DNA of 64,000 bases from Argopecten irradians. Its lineage: Eukaryota > Mollusca > Bivalvia > Pectinida > Pectinidae. Positions 31,505 through 43,345 of the stretch are shown one piece after another. Under the pieces are notes generated by a model. The model was not told the DNA's origin. It did no database searches and worked only from the letters and a program-made list of their open reading frames with translations. The position numbers and the translations under genes are program-made. Position 1 is the stretch's first letter, and each line of letters starts with the position of its first letter. Location: positions 8,675,340-8,739,339 of the forward strand of contig NC_091142.1 in assembly GCF_041381155.1 (NCBI RefSeq), written 5' to 3'.

Positions 31505-34500
31505 AGGTATATCTGTCAAAGACAGAACTGAGTATAAATACCTTTATCAATATAAGGTATGACTCTTACAGACAGAACTGAGTATAAATACCTATATCAA
31601 TATAAGGTATGACTGTTACAGACAGAACTGAGTATAAATACCTATATCAATATAAGGTCTGACTGTTACAGACAGAACTGAGTATAAATACCTATATCAA
31701 TATAAGGTATGACTGTTACAGACAGAACTGAGTATAAATACCTATATCAATATAAGGTCTGACTGTTACATACAGAACTAAGTATAAATACCTATATCAA
31801 TATAAGGTATGACTGTTACAGACAGAACTGAGTATAAATACCTATATCAATATAAGGTCTGACTGTTACAGACAGAACTGAGTATAAATACCTATATCAA
31901 TATAAGGTCTGACTGTTACAGACAGAACTGAGTATAAATACGTATATCAATATAAGGTATAACTGTTATAGACAGAACTGAGTATAAAAACCTATATCAA
32001 TATAAGGTCTGACTGTTACATCCAGAACTGTGTATATTACATATATCAGGTCTGACTGTTACAGACAGAACTGAGTATAAATACCTATATCAGGTCTGAC
32101 TGTTACAGACAGAACTGAGTATAAATACCTATATCAATATAAGGTATGACTGTTACAGACAGAACTGTGTATAAATACCGATATCAATATAAGGTATGAC
32201 TGTTACAGACAGAACTGAGTATAAATACCTATATCAATATAAGGTCTGACTGTTACAGACAGAACTGAGTATAAATACCTATATCAATATAAGGTCTGAC
32301 TGTTACAGACAGAACTGTGTATATTACATATATCAGGTCTGACTGTTACAGACAGAACTGTGTATATTACATATATCAGGTCTGACTGTTACAGACAGAA
32401 CTGAGTATAAATACCTATATCAATATAAGGTCTGACTGTTACAGACAGAACTGTGTATATTACATATATCAGGTCTGACTGTTACAGACAGAACTGAGTA
32501 TAAATACCTATATCAGGTCTGACTGTTACAGACAGAACTGAGTATAAATACCTATATCAATATAAGGTCTGACTGTTACAGACAGAACTGAGTATAAATA
32601 CCTATATCAATATAAGGTCTGACTGTTACAGACAGAACTGAGTATAAATACCTATATCAATATAAGGTATGACTGTTACAGACAGAACTGTGTATAAATA
32701 CCTATATCAATATAAGGTATGACTGTTACAGACAGAACTGAGTATAAATTCCTATATCAATATAAGGTCTGACTGTTACAGACAGAACTGTGTATAAAAA
32801 TACCTATATCAATATAAGGTATGACTGTTACAGACAGAACTGTGTATAAATACCTATATCAATATAAGGTATGACTGTTACAGACAGAACTGTGTATAAA
32901 TACCTATATCAATATAAGGTCTGACTGTTACAGACAGAACTGAGTATAATACCTATATAAATATAAGGTCTGACTGTTACAGACAGAACTGAGTATAAAT
33001 ACCTATATCAATATAAGGTATGACTGTTACAGACAGAACTGAGTATAAATACCTATATCAACATAAGGTATGACTGTTACAGACAGAACTGTGTATAAAT
33101 ACCTATATCAATATAAGGTCTGACTGTTACAGACAGAACTGAGTATAAATACCTATATCAATATAAGGTCTGACTATTACAGACAGAACTGAGTATAATA
33201 CCTATATCAATATAAGGTATGACTGTTACAGACAGAACTGTGTATAGATACCTATATCAATGTTACAGACAGAACTGAGTATAAATACCTATATCAATAT
33301 AAGGTATGACTGTTACAGACAGAACTGAGTATAAATACCTATATCAATATAAGGTCTGACTGTTACAGACAGAACTGAGTATAAATACCTATATCAATAT
33401 AAGGTCTGACTGTTACAGACAGAACTGAGTATAAATACCTATATCAATATAAGGTATGACTGTTACAGACAGAACTGAGTATAAATACCTATATCAATAT
33501 AAGGTATGACTGTTACAGACAGAACTGTGTATAAATTTATATCAATATAAGGTATGACTGTTACAGACAGAACTGAGTATAAATACCTATATCAATATAA
33601 GGTCTGACTGTTACAGACAGAACTGAGTATAAATACCTATATCAATATAAGGTATGACTGTTACAGACAGAACTGTGTATAAATACCTATATCAATATAA
33701 GGTCTGACTGTTACAGACAGAACTGTGTATAAATACCTATATCAATATAAGGTATGACTGTTACAGACAGAACTGTGTATAAATACCTATATCAATATAA
33801 GGTATGACTGTTACAGACAGAACTGTGTATAAATACCTATATCAATATAAGGTATGACTGTTACAGACAGAACTGAGTATAAATACCTATATCAATATAA
33901 GGTATGACTGTTACAGACAGAACTGTGTATAAATACCTATATCAATATAAGGTATGACTGTTACAGACAGAACTGAGTATAAATACCTATATCAATATAA
34001 GGTGTGACTGTTACAGACAGAACTGAGTATAAATACCTATATCAATATAAGGTATGACTGTTACAGACAGAACTGAGTATAAATACCTATATCAATATAA
34101 GGTATGACTGTTACAGAAAGAACTGTGTATAAATACCCATATCAATATAAGGTCTGACTGTTACAGACAGAACTGTGTATAATTACCTATATCAATATAA
34201 GGTCTGACTGTTACAGACAGACAGAACTGAGTATAAATACCTATATCAATATAAGGTATGACTGTTACAGACAGAACTGAGTATAAATACCTATATCAAT
34301 ATAAGGTGTGACTGTTACAGACAGAACTGAGTATAAATACCTATATCAATATAAGGTGTGACTGTTACAGACAGAACTGTGTATAAATACCTATATCAAT
34401 ATAAGGTATGACTGTTACAGACAGAACTGAGTATAAATACCTATATCAATATAAGGTCTGACTGTTACAGACAGAACTGTGTATAAATACCCATATCAAT

Positions 34501-34530
34501 ATTATGTATGACTCTTACACAAAGCACTGA
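31505..34530 (+). repeat. 3 kb satellite of 50-bp units
   Basis: About 60 head-to-tail units of GACAGAACTGAGTATAAATA, CCTATATCAATATAAGGTAT, GACTGTTACA. Variants (GGTCTGAC/GGTATGAC, ACTGAG/ACTGTG) and a shortened TGTATATTACATATATCAGG unit recur in a mixed order, which suggests higher-order expansion. Each unit carries a TATAAATA motif as well as AAG-GTATGA and TTACAG splice-like signals. Confidence 0.97.
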
Positions 34531-34589
34531 GATATACAATTTTAGACTGTTGTCCTATCCATTTAAATTTGCTATTACCAAATAGTTTT

Positions 34590-36010
34590 TTTTAATTTTG
34601 AAACAGCAGACAATCAACAGATGGTGGGCTATTCAAATCGCTTTTTGTCCGTGGTCCGTCGTCCGTCCTTCCGTCCGTCCGTCCGTCCGTCCGTCCGTCT
34701 GTCCGTCCGTCCGTCCGTCCGTCCGTCCGTCCGTCCGTCCGTCCGTCCGTCCGTCCGTCCGTCGTCCGTCCGTCCGTTAACAATTCTTGTTACCGCTTTT
34801 TTTTCAGAAAGTACTGAAGGGATGTTTCTCAAATTTCATATGCAGGTTCCCCTAGGAACCTAGTTGTGCATATTGTATTTTGGGACCAATCGGTCAACAA
34901 AATGGCCGCCAGGCAGCCATCTTGGATTTTGATAGTTAAAGTTTGTTACCGCTATTTCTCAGAATGTACTGAAGGGATCTTTCTCAAATTTCACATGTAA
35001 GTTCCCCTAGGGGCCTAGTTGTGCATATTGCATTTTGGGACCAATCGGTTAACAAGATGGCCGACAGGCAGCCATCTTGGATTTTGACAATTGAAGTTTG
35101 TTACCGCTATTTCTCAGAAAGTACTGAAGTGATCTGTCTCAGATTGCATGTGCAGGTTCCCCTAGGGGCCTAGTTGTGCATTTTGCATTTTGGGACCGAT
35201 CGATGAACAAGATGGCCGACAGGCCGCCATCTTGGATTTTGACAATTGAACTTTGTTACAGCTATTTCTCAGAAAGTACTGAAGGGATCTGTCTCAAATT
35301 GCATGTGCAGGTATCCCTAGGGGTCTAGTTGTGCATATTGCATTTTGGGACCGATTGATTAACAAGATGGCCGACAGGCCGCCATCTTGGAAATTGATAG
35401 TTAAAGCTTGTTACCACTATTTGTCAGAAAGTACTCAAGGGATCTGTATCAAATTGCATGTGCAGGTTCCCCTAGGGGTCTAGTTGTGCATATTGCATTT
35501 TCAGACCCATCGATGAACAAGATGGCCGACAGGACGCCATCTTGGATTTTGATAATTGAAGCTTGTTACCACTATTTCTTAGAAAGTACTGAAGGGATCT
35601 GTCTCAAATTTCATGTGCAGGTTCCCCTAGGTCCCTGGTTATGCAAATTAAACTTAGACAGAACGCCATCTTGGATTTTGACAATTGAAGTTTTTTTCCG
35701 CTATGTCTAAGAATGTACTGAAGGGATCTGTCTCAAATTGTATGTGCAGGTTCTTCTAGGGGTGTAGTTGTGCATATTGCATTTTAGGACCAATCGGTGA
35801 ACAAGATGGCCGACAGGTAGCCATCAAGGATTTTGATAATTAAAGTTTGTTACCGTTATATATCTCAGAAAGCAGTCAAAGGATCTTTCTGAAATTTCAT
35901 GTGTAGTAATATGTAGTAAAAGCTTGAAAAGCAGAGAAAAGATCCCTCTTTCCTTTGTCAGACAAAGATCGTTCTTAGGTGGGCGCCAAGATCCCTCTGG
36001 GATCTCTTGT
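34590..36010 (+). mobile_element. Pearl-like non-autonomous Helitron with (CCGT)n and seven ~155-bp units
   Basis: In order: a short head (CAACAGATGGTGGGCTATTC), an (ACGG/CCGT)n microsatellite at about 34655-34775, then about seven tandem ~155 bp units (TTGTTACCGCTATTTCTCAG ... GGTTCCCCTAGGGGCCTAGT ... CATTTTGGGACCAAT ... AAGATGGCCGACAGGC), then a tail ending CAAGATCCCTCTGGGATCTC TTGT. The tail makes a small palindrome (AGATCCCTCTGGGATCT), like Helitron 3' hairpins. A direct repeat containing GAAACAGCAGACAAT flanks it (34595-34614 and 36017-36036). The layout is that described for bivalve pearl elements. It codes for nothing. Confidence 0.8.
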
Positions 36011-36091
36011 TTTTTTGATTTTGAAACAGCAGACAATACATACAAGATTAAATATTTTTCATCTATCATCTATTTTCTAATTTGGTTTTAG

Positions 36092-36269
36092 AAAACTCGT
36101 GGTAAAATGAAGAGATGCTGTTTTGTTCTGGGCCGTAGGAAGGTGTAGATGGAGGAATAGATCTGATCTAGTGTGAAGTTACAGTTGATGAAGGACAGCC
36201 AGTGAGACAATAATTACACCTGGAGATTAGTGACGCGTTCAATCAATAATACAGACACAAATTGGTCTG
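36092..36269 (+). promoter_or_regulatory. 5' UTR of the membrane-protein gene with upstream start codons
   Basis: A plausible acceptor (TTTGGTTTTAG) ends at 36091. Before the main ATG at 36270 there are at least three short upstream frames: ATG AAG AGA ... TAG (13 codons), ATG GAG GAA TAG and ATG AAG GAC AGC CAG TGA. The main ATG has a weak context (GGTCTGATGC). This suggests low or regulated translation if the UTR model is right. Confidence 0.45.
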
Positions 36270-38171
36270 ATGCGTCTCTATGCTTTACATTATCTTATAC
36301 CTCTGACGGTATGCTTTACCTGCGCGCCACATATAGCCCTAACCTTTGGCAATGAAATTTCCGACGGACAAAACACGCCTTATTTGGCAAATATCTCGAC
36401 ATTACGTTCAGACTACGTTATTGCGAAGGAGAGTCCTAGTTCTTTCCCGGACACAAACGAACATCAAACGGACTCAGAGACCAATTCGGACTTCAACTTG
36501 GCATTTTTGCCAGGATTAGCAATTCTGTTCTTGGTCATATTTGTATTCTTCCGTGCGTGTAAGTGGTACAGAGAAAGTTCGAAGATTAAAGATAGGGGTT
36601 GTAGCTATGATGTAGCCAGCTACGTAATCTTAGTACAGGGAGATAAGAACTTCAATAATGTCGATATCGGTGATAATTACGACACAGTTAATTCTTTTAG
36701 TTCATACCTACGATCCGGGGCTTACGAGACAATCACATCTGCCAGATCCCTCCAATATAGGATGGACTCTCAGATGTACGACACCGTCACGTCATATTCT
36801 AACTACTTACAGAAAATGGAAAGGGAGAACAACCTTGAAATAGAGATGAAGCAGGTGTCATCAGAGATCAGTCCATCGCCTAAACGAACATTATTCGCTA
36901 AGAAAGCCGCGAAAAGTGAGATGAAACTACCACAGGAGAGTCGATTTTCTATCAAACCGGCTCTAGACAATTACATGAGATTAAAAGGTACTAATCAGAA
37001 GTCTCCCATCTCACCGAGGACCGTTCGATACGACAGTTCTGATCGAATAGATGGAACACCACGTAAGGCACGATCTAAGATTATCGTTAATACTGCCGTA
37101 TCTTCCGAGTCTTTGGTTCCTAATAGGGCATGTAGTCGGCAGGTGAGTCTTGACAGCAGTCCGAGGTCCAGTCCGCCACGGTATGTGACTAACCACACCA
37201 GGTTAGAAAGCATGCGCAGAAGTGTCTCCGAGGATAGAACAGTACAGTCCAGGGATGAAAAAACAAAGACAAAGTCTAACAAGTTTAAAAACAACTGCTC
37301 AAATGATAAAGATCAAGAATTTGTACAAACTCACGCGTCAAATAAAACGGTACACATGGTCGATGCTGAAACTCAATGTCAAATTATGTCCCCTGCGCTT
37401 TCTTCTAAACGTAGATGCAGATTAGTGTCTGTACGCTCCGAGACCGAGTCTGATTTAGATAATTCGGCAATAAGTGAAGAAGTCATCAGTACTAATGTAA
37501 TTAAAACTGACGAGGGGAAACGCACAGGAAATCCGTTTCCTAAACGTGCAATAACGACAAGTACCAATGTCAGAACGGTCGAGAACGCTGATGATGAAAA
37601 TATAGCATCAAGTACCAAGGTCAGGACGGTCGTGGACGAAGAACAGGTGCCCGATGAGTTTCCGAAAATTACACCTGACAATGTGATTCAGGATGGTTTA
37701 AAAGACAAATTGTCACCTGCTAAGGTGACGCCGAATGTCTTCTCGGTATGTGCAGTTGTACATAATGTTGATATTGTATCTACCGAGAACAATGGAGAGA
37801 CGTGTACGGATCACTTGTGTTTAAATAACGTCTCTAAGACAGACGACAAGTTTACACAGGAAGATTATATCAAAAAGTGTCCACAAAATGGATCACTATG
37901 TAACAGGACTGATAATGTGATCATTGTAAATGGTCAACATCACCCGGAAGTGACATCAAGTGTAGAAAGTGTGGATTACCAAAGTGATGACGATATGTAT
38001 TGTGAGATAAACGGTGTGTCGTCTGCTCTGCAGGAGAACAGCTGTCTACTCAGCAGTGACAACGTGTCCCATTCCATCGTTCGGAGAAGCTCCTTTCAAT
38101 CAAAACACGACAGCGCTATTGAAATTCAAACTGAGCGGAGTCCATGTGTACTTGTTGATCTGGTCCACTAG
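36270..38171 (+). CDS. Unrecognised type I membrane protein with a tyrosine-rich cytoplasmic tail (633 aa)
   Basis: I do not recognise this gene. A single uninterrupted frame codes for a likely signal peptide (residues 1-25), a short extracellular part (26-75) with an NIS glycosylation site at 41, one membrane span (about 76-94) followed by RACKWYR, and a ~540-residue basic/Ser-rich cytoplasmic tail. Residues 113-179 hold nine tyrosines, including YDTV (137), YETI (152) and YDTV (170), spaced like SH2-docking or ITAM-like sites; YCEI recurs near the C-terminus. Ser motifs such as RQVSLDSSPRSSPP and RRSVSED look like basophilic kinase or 14-3-3 sites. A TSTNVRTVENADDE-like segment is repeated imperfectly. 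No catalytic domain is visible. It could be a signalling adaptor or adhesion receptor. The length and normal codon use argue that it is a real gene. Confidence 0.8.
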   Translation: MRLYALHYLIPLTVCFTCAPHIALTFGNEISDGQNTPYLANISTLRSDYVIAKESPSSFPDTNEHQTDSETNSDFNLAFLPGLAILFLVIFVFFRACKWYRESSKIKDRGCSYDVASYVILVQGDKNFNNVDIGDNYDTVNSFSSYLRSGAYETITSARSLQYRMDSQMYDTVTSYSNYLQKMERENNLEIEMKQVSSEISPSPKRTLFAKKAAKSEMKLPQESRFSIKPALDNYMRLKGTNQKSPISPRTVRYDSSDRIDGTPRKARSKIIVNTAVSSESLVPNRACSRQVSLDSSPRSSPPRYVTNHTRLESMRRSVSEDRTVQSRDEKTKTKSNKFKNNCSNDKDQEFVQTHASNKTVHMVDAETQCQIMSPALSSKRRCRLVSVRSETESDLDNSAISEEVISTNVIKTDEGKRTGNPFPKRAITTSTNVRTVENADDENIASSTKVRTVVDEEQVPDEFPKITPDNVIQDGLKDKLSPAKVTPNVFSVCAVVHNVDIVSTENNGETCTDHLCLNNVSKTDDKFTQEDYIKKCPQNGSLCNRTDNVIIVNGQHHPEVTSSVESVDYQSDDDMYCEINGVSSALQENSCLLSSDNVSHSIVRRSSFQSKHDSAIEIQTERSPCVLVDLVH

Positions 38172-40327
38172 GTGTTCACTTGTATAGTTATGTTTCATTT
38201 TATTTTGTACTTTGATAAATTGTGCCGAAAATTACATGATTAAAGTATATTTTTGATATTCGTTTTCTCTGATTATTTGCTATTAAAGCTATACGTTTCC
38301 TTTTTTAGAATCAGCCTTATACTAAATACAAACTACTGTAAACTAATACCAGAAACACATACAGATAGAGATTGGAAAACGTCCATTGACTTTGCTAACG
38401 CAGAGGGGCCTCCGGTGTATAGACATTTCCCTTGCCTGACTACTGTTAAGTACATGTAATTATATACATGTAATATTTGCATAAATATAAAGTTTAAACA
38501 TTTTACTGTGGTATGGTAATTTCTCCGAATAACAATCTTAAATATGATTTTACAAGCATGAAAATAAACATTTTTACCATTTTTTTTAAATTATATACTT
38601 CAAAAGTGCACCTTTTTTTTAAAAATATATCAGCCATTTTTTTCTTTTAAAAATTGTACACACAGCATCTGTAAACGATATTAAACTTTTATTACATATC
38701 AAAGTTATAGTCTTATTTTTAATTGTTAAGGAGAATAAGTATTAAAAAAATCCGTGGCACATCCAAAAGTACATCTTCCGATCGTAGAAATTGTGGAATT
38801 GTCAATCACTCTAATTTTATGTTTCTGCTATTAAGTAATAAATTACGCATATTTTTACATTACATTGGTATTTTAAGTATTTTATAACGAAATGTAAACG
38901 GCAAATACGCGGACACCCATAATGTATATAAATTGGATGTGAAATATAAACCAACTTATTTTCGCGAATAAACAGTAATATTATACAATTATAGACCTAT
39001 TTTCAGGTGGATATGGTGAGTTATCAACCCGAGTAAGTGATATAACCCGAGGTTAGTTAATTTTCGCTTATTTTGCAGGGGATAGGACATAGCGATATAT
39101 ATCGCGGCGATATTGTTCCAAATAAGTTAAGTAGAATCATGAGAGTCAAAATCGCGAAATTCAATCGTCGCGAGTAAGCGGTGATGCAAAGAAACGCGAA
39201 ATTCAATCGTCGCGAATAAGCGGTGATGCAAAGAAACGCGAAATTCAATCGTCGCGATTAAGCGGTATTGCAAAGAAACACGAAATTCAATCGTCGCGAA
39301 TAAGCGGCGGGGCAAAGAAACGCAAAGTTCAATCGTCGCCAAAAAAACGAAAATGCGAAATTAAGTCTCCGCGAAAATAAGTTGGTTTTGCAGTATGCAG
39401 TCTGATATCGTGACTTTCCAAAAGATGAAAAACTATAACAGCTACATATTCTTTGATAATGTATTGTGATCCATGATCTCCACACAACAGAATTAATTAA
39501 GCAACGTCGGTCCTAAACATGATGAGTACAGACACCTGAGAAACAAAGGAGACATATTAGTGATTTATTATGTTTTTGCACTTTTTATAAGATATCAGAT
39601 TAATTTCTCATATTATCCTATTGATGAGGTAGGGCTAAAAAGAAATTAACATTTTCAAATTGACCTCTTTTGGCCCAACCCTCAGATGCCTAAGTGTACA
39701 TTTGTACAATTTTGAATCTCCACCCACAAAGGGTGCTATCAATGCAATATGGAGGATATCCTATGTTAAATTTCATAGAAGTCATTTGTATGGAAATAGT
39801 CAAATTGATCCCTTATGATCCTGCACCTCAGACCCCTGGGGCTCCGCCTGATCATTTGTACGATATTGATACTCATCCCCATAACGATGCTACCGGTCAA
39901 AGAATTTTGTTTCATTCTGACCAGTGGTTATGAAAAAGAAGTCAATTGTTGACGTACGGACGCCATGTGTGACATTCGGATTAGATTAGTTTAAAATAGC
40001 CGCAAAATCTCACACGAGATTTTAAAATCAATAGTTAATTCAAAGAATGCATAGCATGCGTGTCAATTATTTAACATTTATCTATTTACTGTGAAATCTT
40101 TTTTAATATTAAATTTTGTTGGCACTTAAAAACGTAGAGAATACCTAGGAGTTGAAAAACTCGAAATTACGAAATGAAATTTTTGTTCCGAATGACATAA
40201 CACATAATAAAATGATAACATACTTCTGTTTCGTGGGGATGTACATTCATTGATCTTGGTTAAAGAACGACAGCCACGAAAATTAAACCCCCACGAAATA
40301 CAATGATTTCACAGTAATGTTGTTTAC
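38172..40327. other. Intergenic region between convergent genes
   Basis: The membrane-protein gene has only non-canonical AATTAAA/GATTAAAG-type poly(A) signals near 38210-38245. The last exon of prokineticin-like gene A (carrying the expected tenth cysteine) may lie here on the - strand, but I could not identify it. The MITE at 38946 and an interspersed repeat at 39690-39945 (shared with 52985-53150, with TTTGTATGGAAATAGTCAAA) fill much of the rest. Confidence 0.45.
38946..39395. mobile_element. MITE whose interior has expanded into ~41-bp tandem repeats
   Basis: The ends AAACCAACTTATTTTCGCG and CGCGAAAATAAGTTGGTTTT are inverted repeats of the TACTGTAAACCAACTT family. At 39150-39350 about five ~41 bp units of GCGAAATTCAATCGTCGCGA, ATAAGCGGTGATGCAAAGAA, AC follow one another. 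The unit itself belongs to the TCGCGA-rich interior of this MITE family. Confidence 0.75.
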
Positions 40328-42175
40328 CTGTCTCTCCCAATGGGACTTCGTAAAGCCCACTACCTTTACACGTGAGGTGACCTGCACAAGGACACGATGT
40401 CACGACATCAGGGGGTGGTGTGCTCGCACTGCCGTAACGGGTGTAACAATCTGTAAATATATGCAGAATTTACACGTCGTTGAATAAAACGGTCATAATA
40501 TGTTTTATTCATTTGCATATGATATATATAGGTTGAAGCATTAAAAAGTATTTTTATTTTACATCACACATCACATGAAATCATGTTATAAAGCAGGATA
40601 AAAAGCATTAAACTACCTTCTTGGGGGATTTATGGCCCTATAAGATTGCAGAAAAATTTAATAACGCGTGTTACACACCATATCACTACACCAACGATAG
40701 TTATAGGAGCATTGTAATACGTATAATCAATTCCCTTTTTGTTTAACAAGGTTATGTAGTGTCAATTCCGAGCAAATGGAAATGTACATGTAATAACATA
40801 AACAGCAAGTATGTATTTAGTTATTTGTAAGAAAATCAATTTATATCTTGGTTTAATTTGAATAGCTGATTGATAACGATTCATTTTTCATTATTCATTT
40901 CTTGTGTTTAGAGTCCCATATTCTCTGTAATGGTCAAAATTTTATAAATATATATTATTATGTAGTTTATCTTAACCAACAATAAAATGTTTACTTCAAA
41001 TTGGTGTTTTACATCTGTCACACTCAAAATAACGAATTTCGGTTTTTTATTTACCACTATACCATATCTATTTTCTTAATTTTCTTTTTAGTAAAGATGA
41101 AAATGTTCGAATCACACTACGTTCCCAGAATAGACGCATGATAGGTCTCTTTCCATCTGTACAATTGATATATCACTCAGTGTCTGCAAGTTTGCATTTT
41201 CTTTATTTCATAATTGATATATGAGATTCTTTACGTACTATACAAGAAAATTTTCGGATAGCCGATTATTTTCGCACGGTTAATATTTTTGCGGTTTCGC
41301 TTTGGTGGCGAAAATGTTCTCCCGAAAAATTGAGAAATGAATGTTTTATAAATACCTTTAAAGTCAAATCTCGAAATTTTAAAACCGCTATTTTTTTTTC
41401 GTTTCTAGTCCAAATAGCGAAAATATCATCCCAAAAAATAGAGGAAGGAATGAATAATATATACCCTTACTGCAAAATCGCGAAATTTTGTAAACTACTA
41501 AAATTTTGTTTTCTCGTGTCTAGGTCAAATCGCGAAAATTTTGTATCGCAAAAATAATCAGCTGTACGGTACGTCTTTACAACAAAGGTATATACTACTT
41601 ACGTGTTCCTTCTTTGCCCAAAGGTTGACAGTGGCCTCGTACAATCAGCAGCAAGCGTTTTCCTATCGGTTGGTTGTTGGTTACACAACATTCATTGGAA
41701 CCACAATCGAGCTGGGAGTGACATCCTTCTGACCTGTCAAGCTGAATATAAGATAGATAGATAAAGTGATTCGAAAGCAAGATGGTAGCAAGATGGTGAC
41801 TTGAAAAGTAAACTACAGTGTGTTCCCTTGCCGAAGGCTATGTAGCCGACAATTTGGAGTAAATACGGCTTATACTGTATATATTGTAAATATTGTAAAT
41901 TTTGTTTTCTTTGGGACACCTATGCGAAGTTACAATGCTAAGAACGTAGCTGCTATGTGTATGTATTATGCCTGTACTGTATAACTGATAAATTTCGCGG
42001 GTGATTTTTTTTCTCTTTATTTGTATTTCCAAGGAAATCCGCGAATTCTAAACACCAGCGAAAAATTCATAAACTCACTAGCATTTTAGATTTAGCAATA
42101 CTTTAGTAAAGAGAATCTCACCATGAACAGAGCCAGCACAACCAACACAACAACAACAGGTGATCCAAGCGCCAT
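40328..42175 (-). CDS. Prokineticin/astakine-like secreted Cys-rich protein, copy A (3' partial)
   Basis: Three - strand exons: 42122-42175 (ATG, 18-residue signal peptide rich in Val/Leu), 41603-41741 and 40328-40450, joined in phases 0 and 1. The mature part reads C-x5-C-x4-CC-x17-C-x8-C ... CPC-x5-C, the spacing of prokineticin (AVIT) domains. The block C-QPLGKEGTH-C mirrors vertebrate C-TPLGREGEE-C, and CPC-x5-C mirrors CPC-LPNLL-C. Nine of ten cysteines are present. A donor (CAG then GTAAAC) at the end of exon 3 implies a last exon with the tenth Cys that I could not find. In crustaceans astakines act as blood-cell cytokines; vertebrate prokineticins signal through GPCRs. A role here is not shown. 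A - strand donor (CAG then GTGAGT) at about 43366-43373 may end an upstream 5' UTR exon. Confidence 0.8.
41240..41575. repeat. GCGAAAAT-rich interspersed repeat (intron 1/2 border of copy A)
   Basis: It begins CGGATAGCCGATTATTTTCG and ends with the inverted CGCAAAAATAATCAGCTGTA, CGGTA. Internal AAATAGCGAAAATATCATCC phrases match repeats at 4.2, 21.6 and 30.3 kb. This is a MITE family with TACCGTA(T/C)AGC ends. It lies 3' of exon 2 of copy A. Confidence 0.5.
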
Positions 42176-42474
42176 ATTGGTTCTTTATGTCGTGGAACTT
42201 GTATCGTGTGTGTGCCGCTATTATCAAATCTTATCAGTTGAACTTATGATGATAAATATACTTACAATGTAATATTGTAGATAAAATTCCTAAATTAATA
42301 TTCATTTAGGGTGTAGAAAGTCTGCGGGAGAATAAGTCACAAATTTCGGTTTTTAAAACAAAACGAAATCGACCACCATTCAATTATATTTCGAATTTTT
42401 GGCTTTTTTTCGAATGTCTAATAATATTGGTACCATTTTCTATCGGCCACAACAGCATTAATCACCATTCCATC

Positions 42475-42990
42475 GTTCGAAGTATGAGAGAAAATACTCC
42501 TTCATACTTGGATATGAAGGATAGTGATATTCTACCCTGGAGATCACAAAATTTTGCAAAACCCGAGGGTTGAACCTTGACATTTTATTGCAATTCTAAT
42601 ACTATGATTTTCCGCCATTTAAAAAAAAATCGAAAAAAGGACTGCAAGTCAATTCTCCATACATGAAAACTGAGTGATGTTTGCAATGCAAATTTCGTTG
42701 CTTTTATATCCTGGTTAGTTTCTGAAAAAAGTAAATGTTGACGCTGTGACGTCACGTGGCTTTCTTGCATGGGTAGCCATGCAATGCAGCTTCAGTCGAC
42801 ATGAGTGTATTGTCCAAGACAAGCCAGTATTACACGTGTAGGTATGGGAGAAAAAATACTCTATCATATATGGATAAGAAGAAAACAGGGATGTACCGTC
42901 GAGTAGAATATCTCTCTCAGTCATTGAATATCCCTGAATATCGCGCTGTCCCCTCAATGATATTGTGTACCAGACGATTTCGGTAAATGG
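42475..42990. mobile_element. Interspersed repeat shared with 51190-52080
   Basis: Shared segments include GGATATGAAGGATAGTGATA, TTCTCCATACATGAAAACT, a GTGACGTCA box with CATGAGTGTATT and CCAGTATTACA. The second copy is longer and contains the hairpin at 51313-51463. Non-coding; class unknown. Confidence 0.5.
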
Positions 42991-43149
42991 TAATCAATTA
43001 GAATTTCAGCGGAAAATCTAAGCGTGATTTCGTCCATGAACATCACAAAATTCTACAACAAGTCAAATGTCAACATTTTTTTATTTGACCTTAGAGTTAC
43101 AAACAATTTAAACATTCAATATTCGCGTTAGTGATGCGTACATGTACCT

Positions 43150-43345
43150 GTAAACAAAAACATAAAAATGTTTACCAACAAATAAACAAACAGGTAAACA
43201 AAAACATCAAAATTTTTACCAACAAACAGGTAAACAAAAAACACCAAAATGTTTATTAACAAACAAACAGGTAAAAAATATCAAAATGTTTACCAACAAA
43301 CAAACAGATAAAAAATATATCAAAGTATTTACCAACAAACAAACG
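43150..43345 (+). repeat. ~40-bp tandem repeat
   Basis: About five units of AAACAGGTAAACAAAAACAT plus CAAAATGTTTACCAACAAAC. Confidence 0.8.

Noticed and set aside
32000-34500. TATAAATA in the 50-bp satellite as real promoters
   Set aside because: The motif recurs because the unit repeats; no initiator or downstream gene fits each copy.
34592-34832. TDGRTDGR-type and VRPSVRPS-type open frames
   Set aside because: Translation of the (CCGT)n/(ACGG)n microsatellite on both strands.
39694-39933. 79-residue frame as a small gene
   Set aside because: The same stretch recurs at 52985-53150 in diverged form, so it is an interspersed repeat.
40328-40450. Reading straight through the exon-3 donor of copy A to use the Cys in GKQHYCEI as the tenth cysteine
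   Set aside because: Copy B has a donor at the same place and would stop almost at once if read through, so a spliced last exon is more likely in both.
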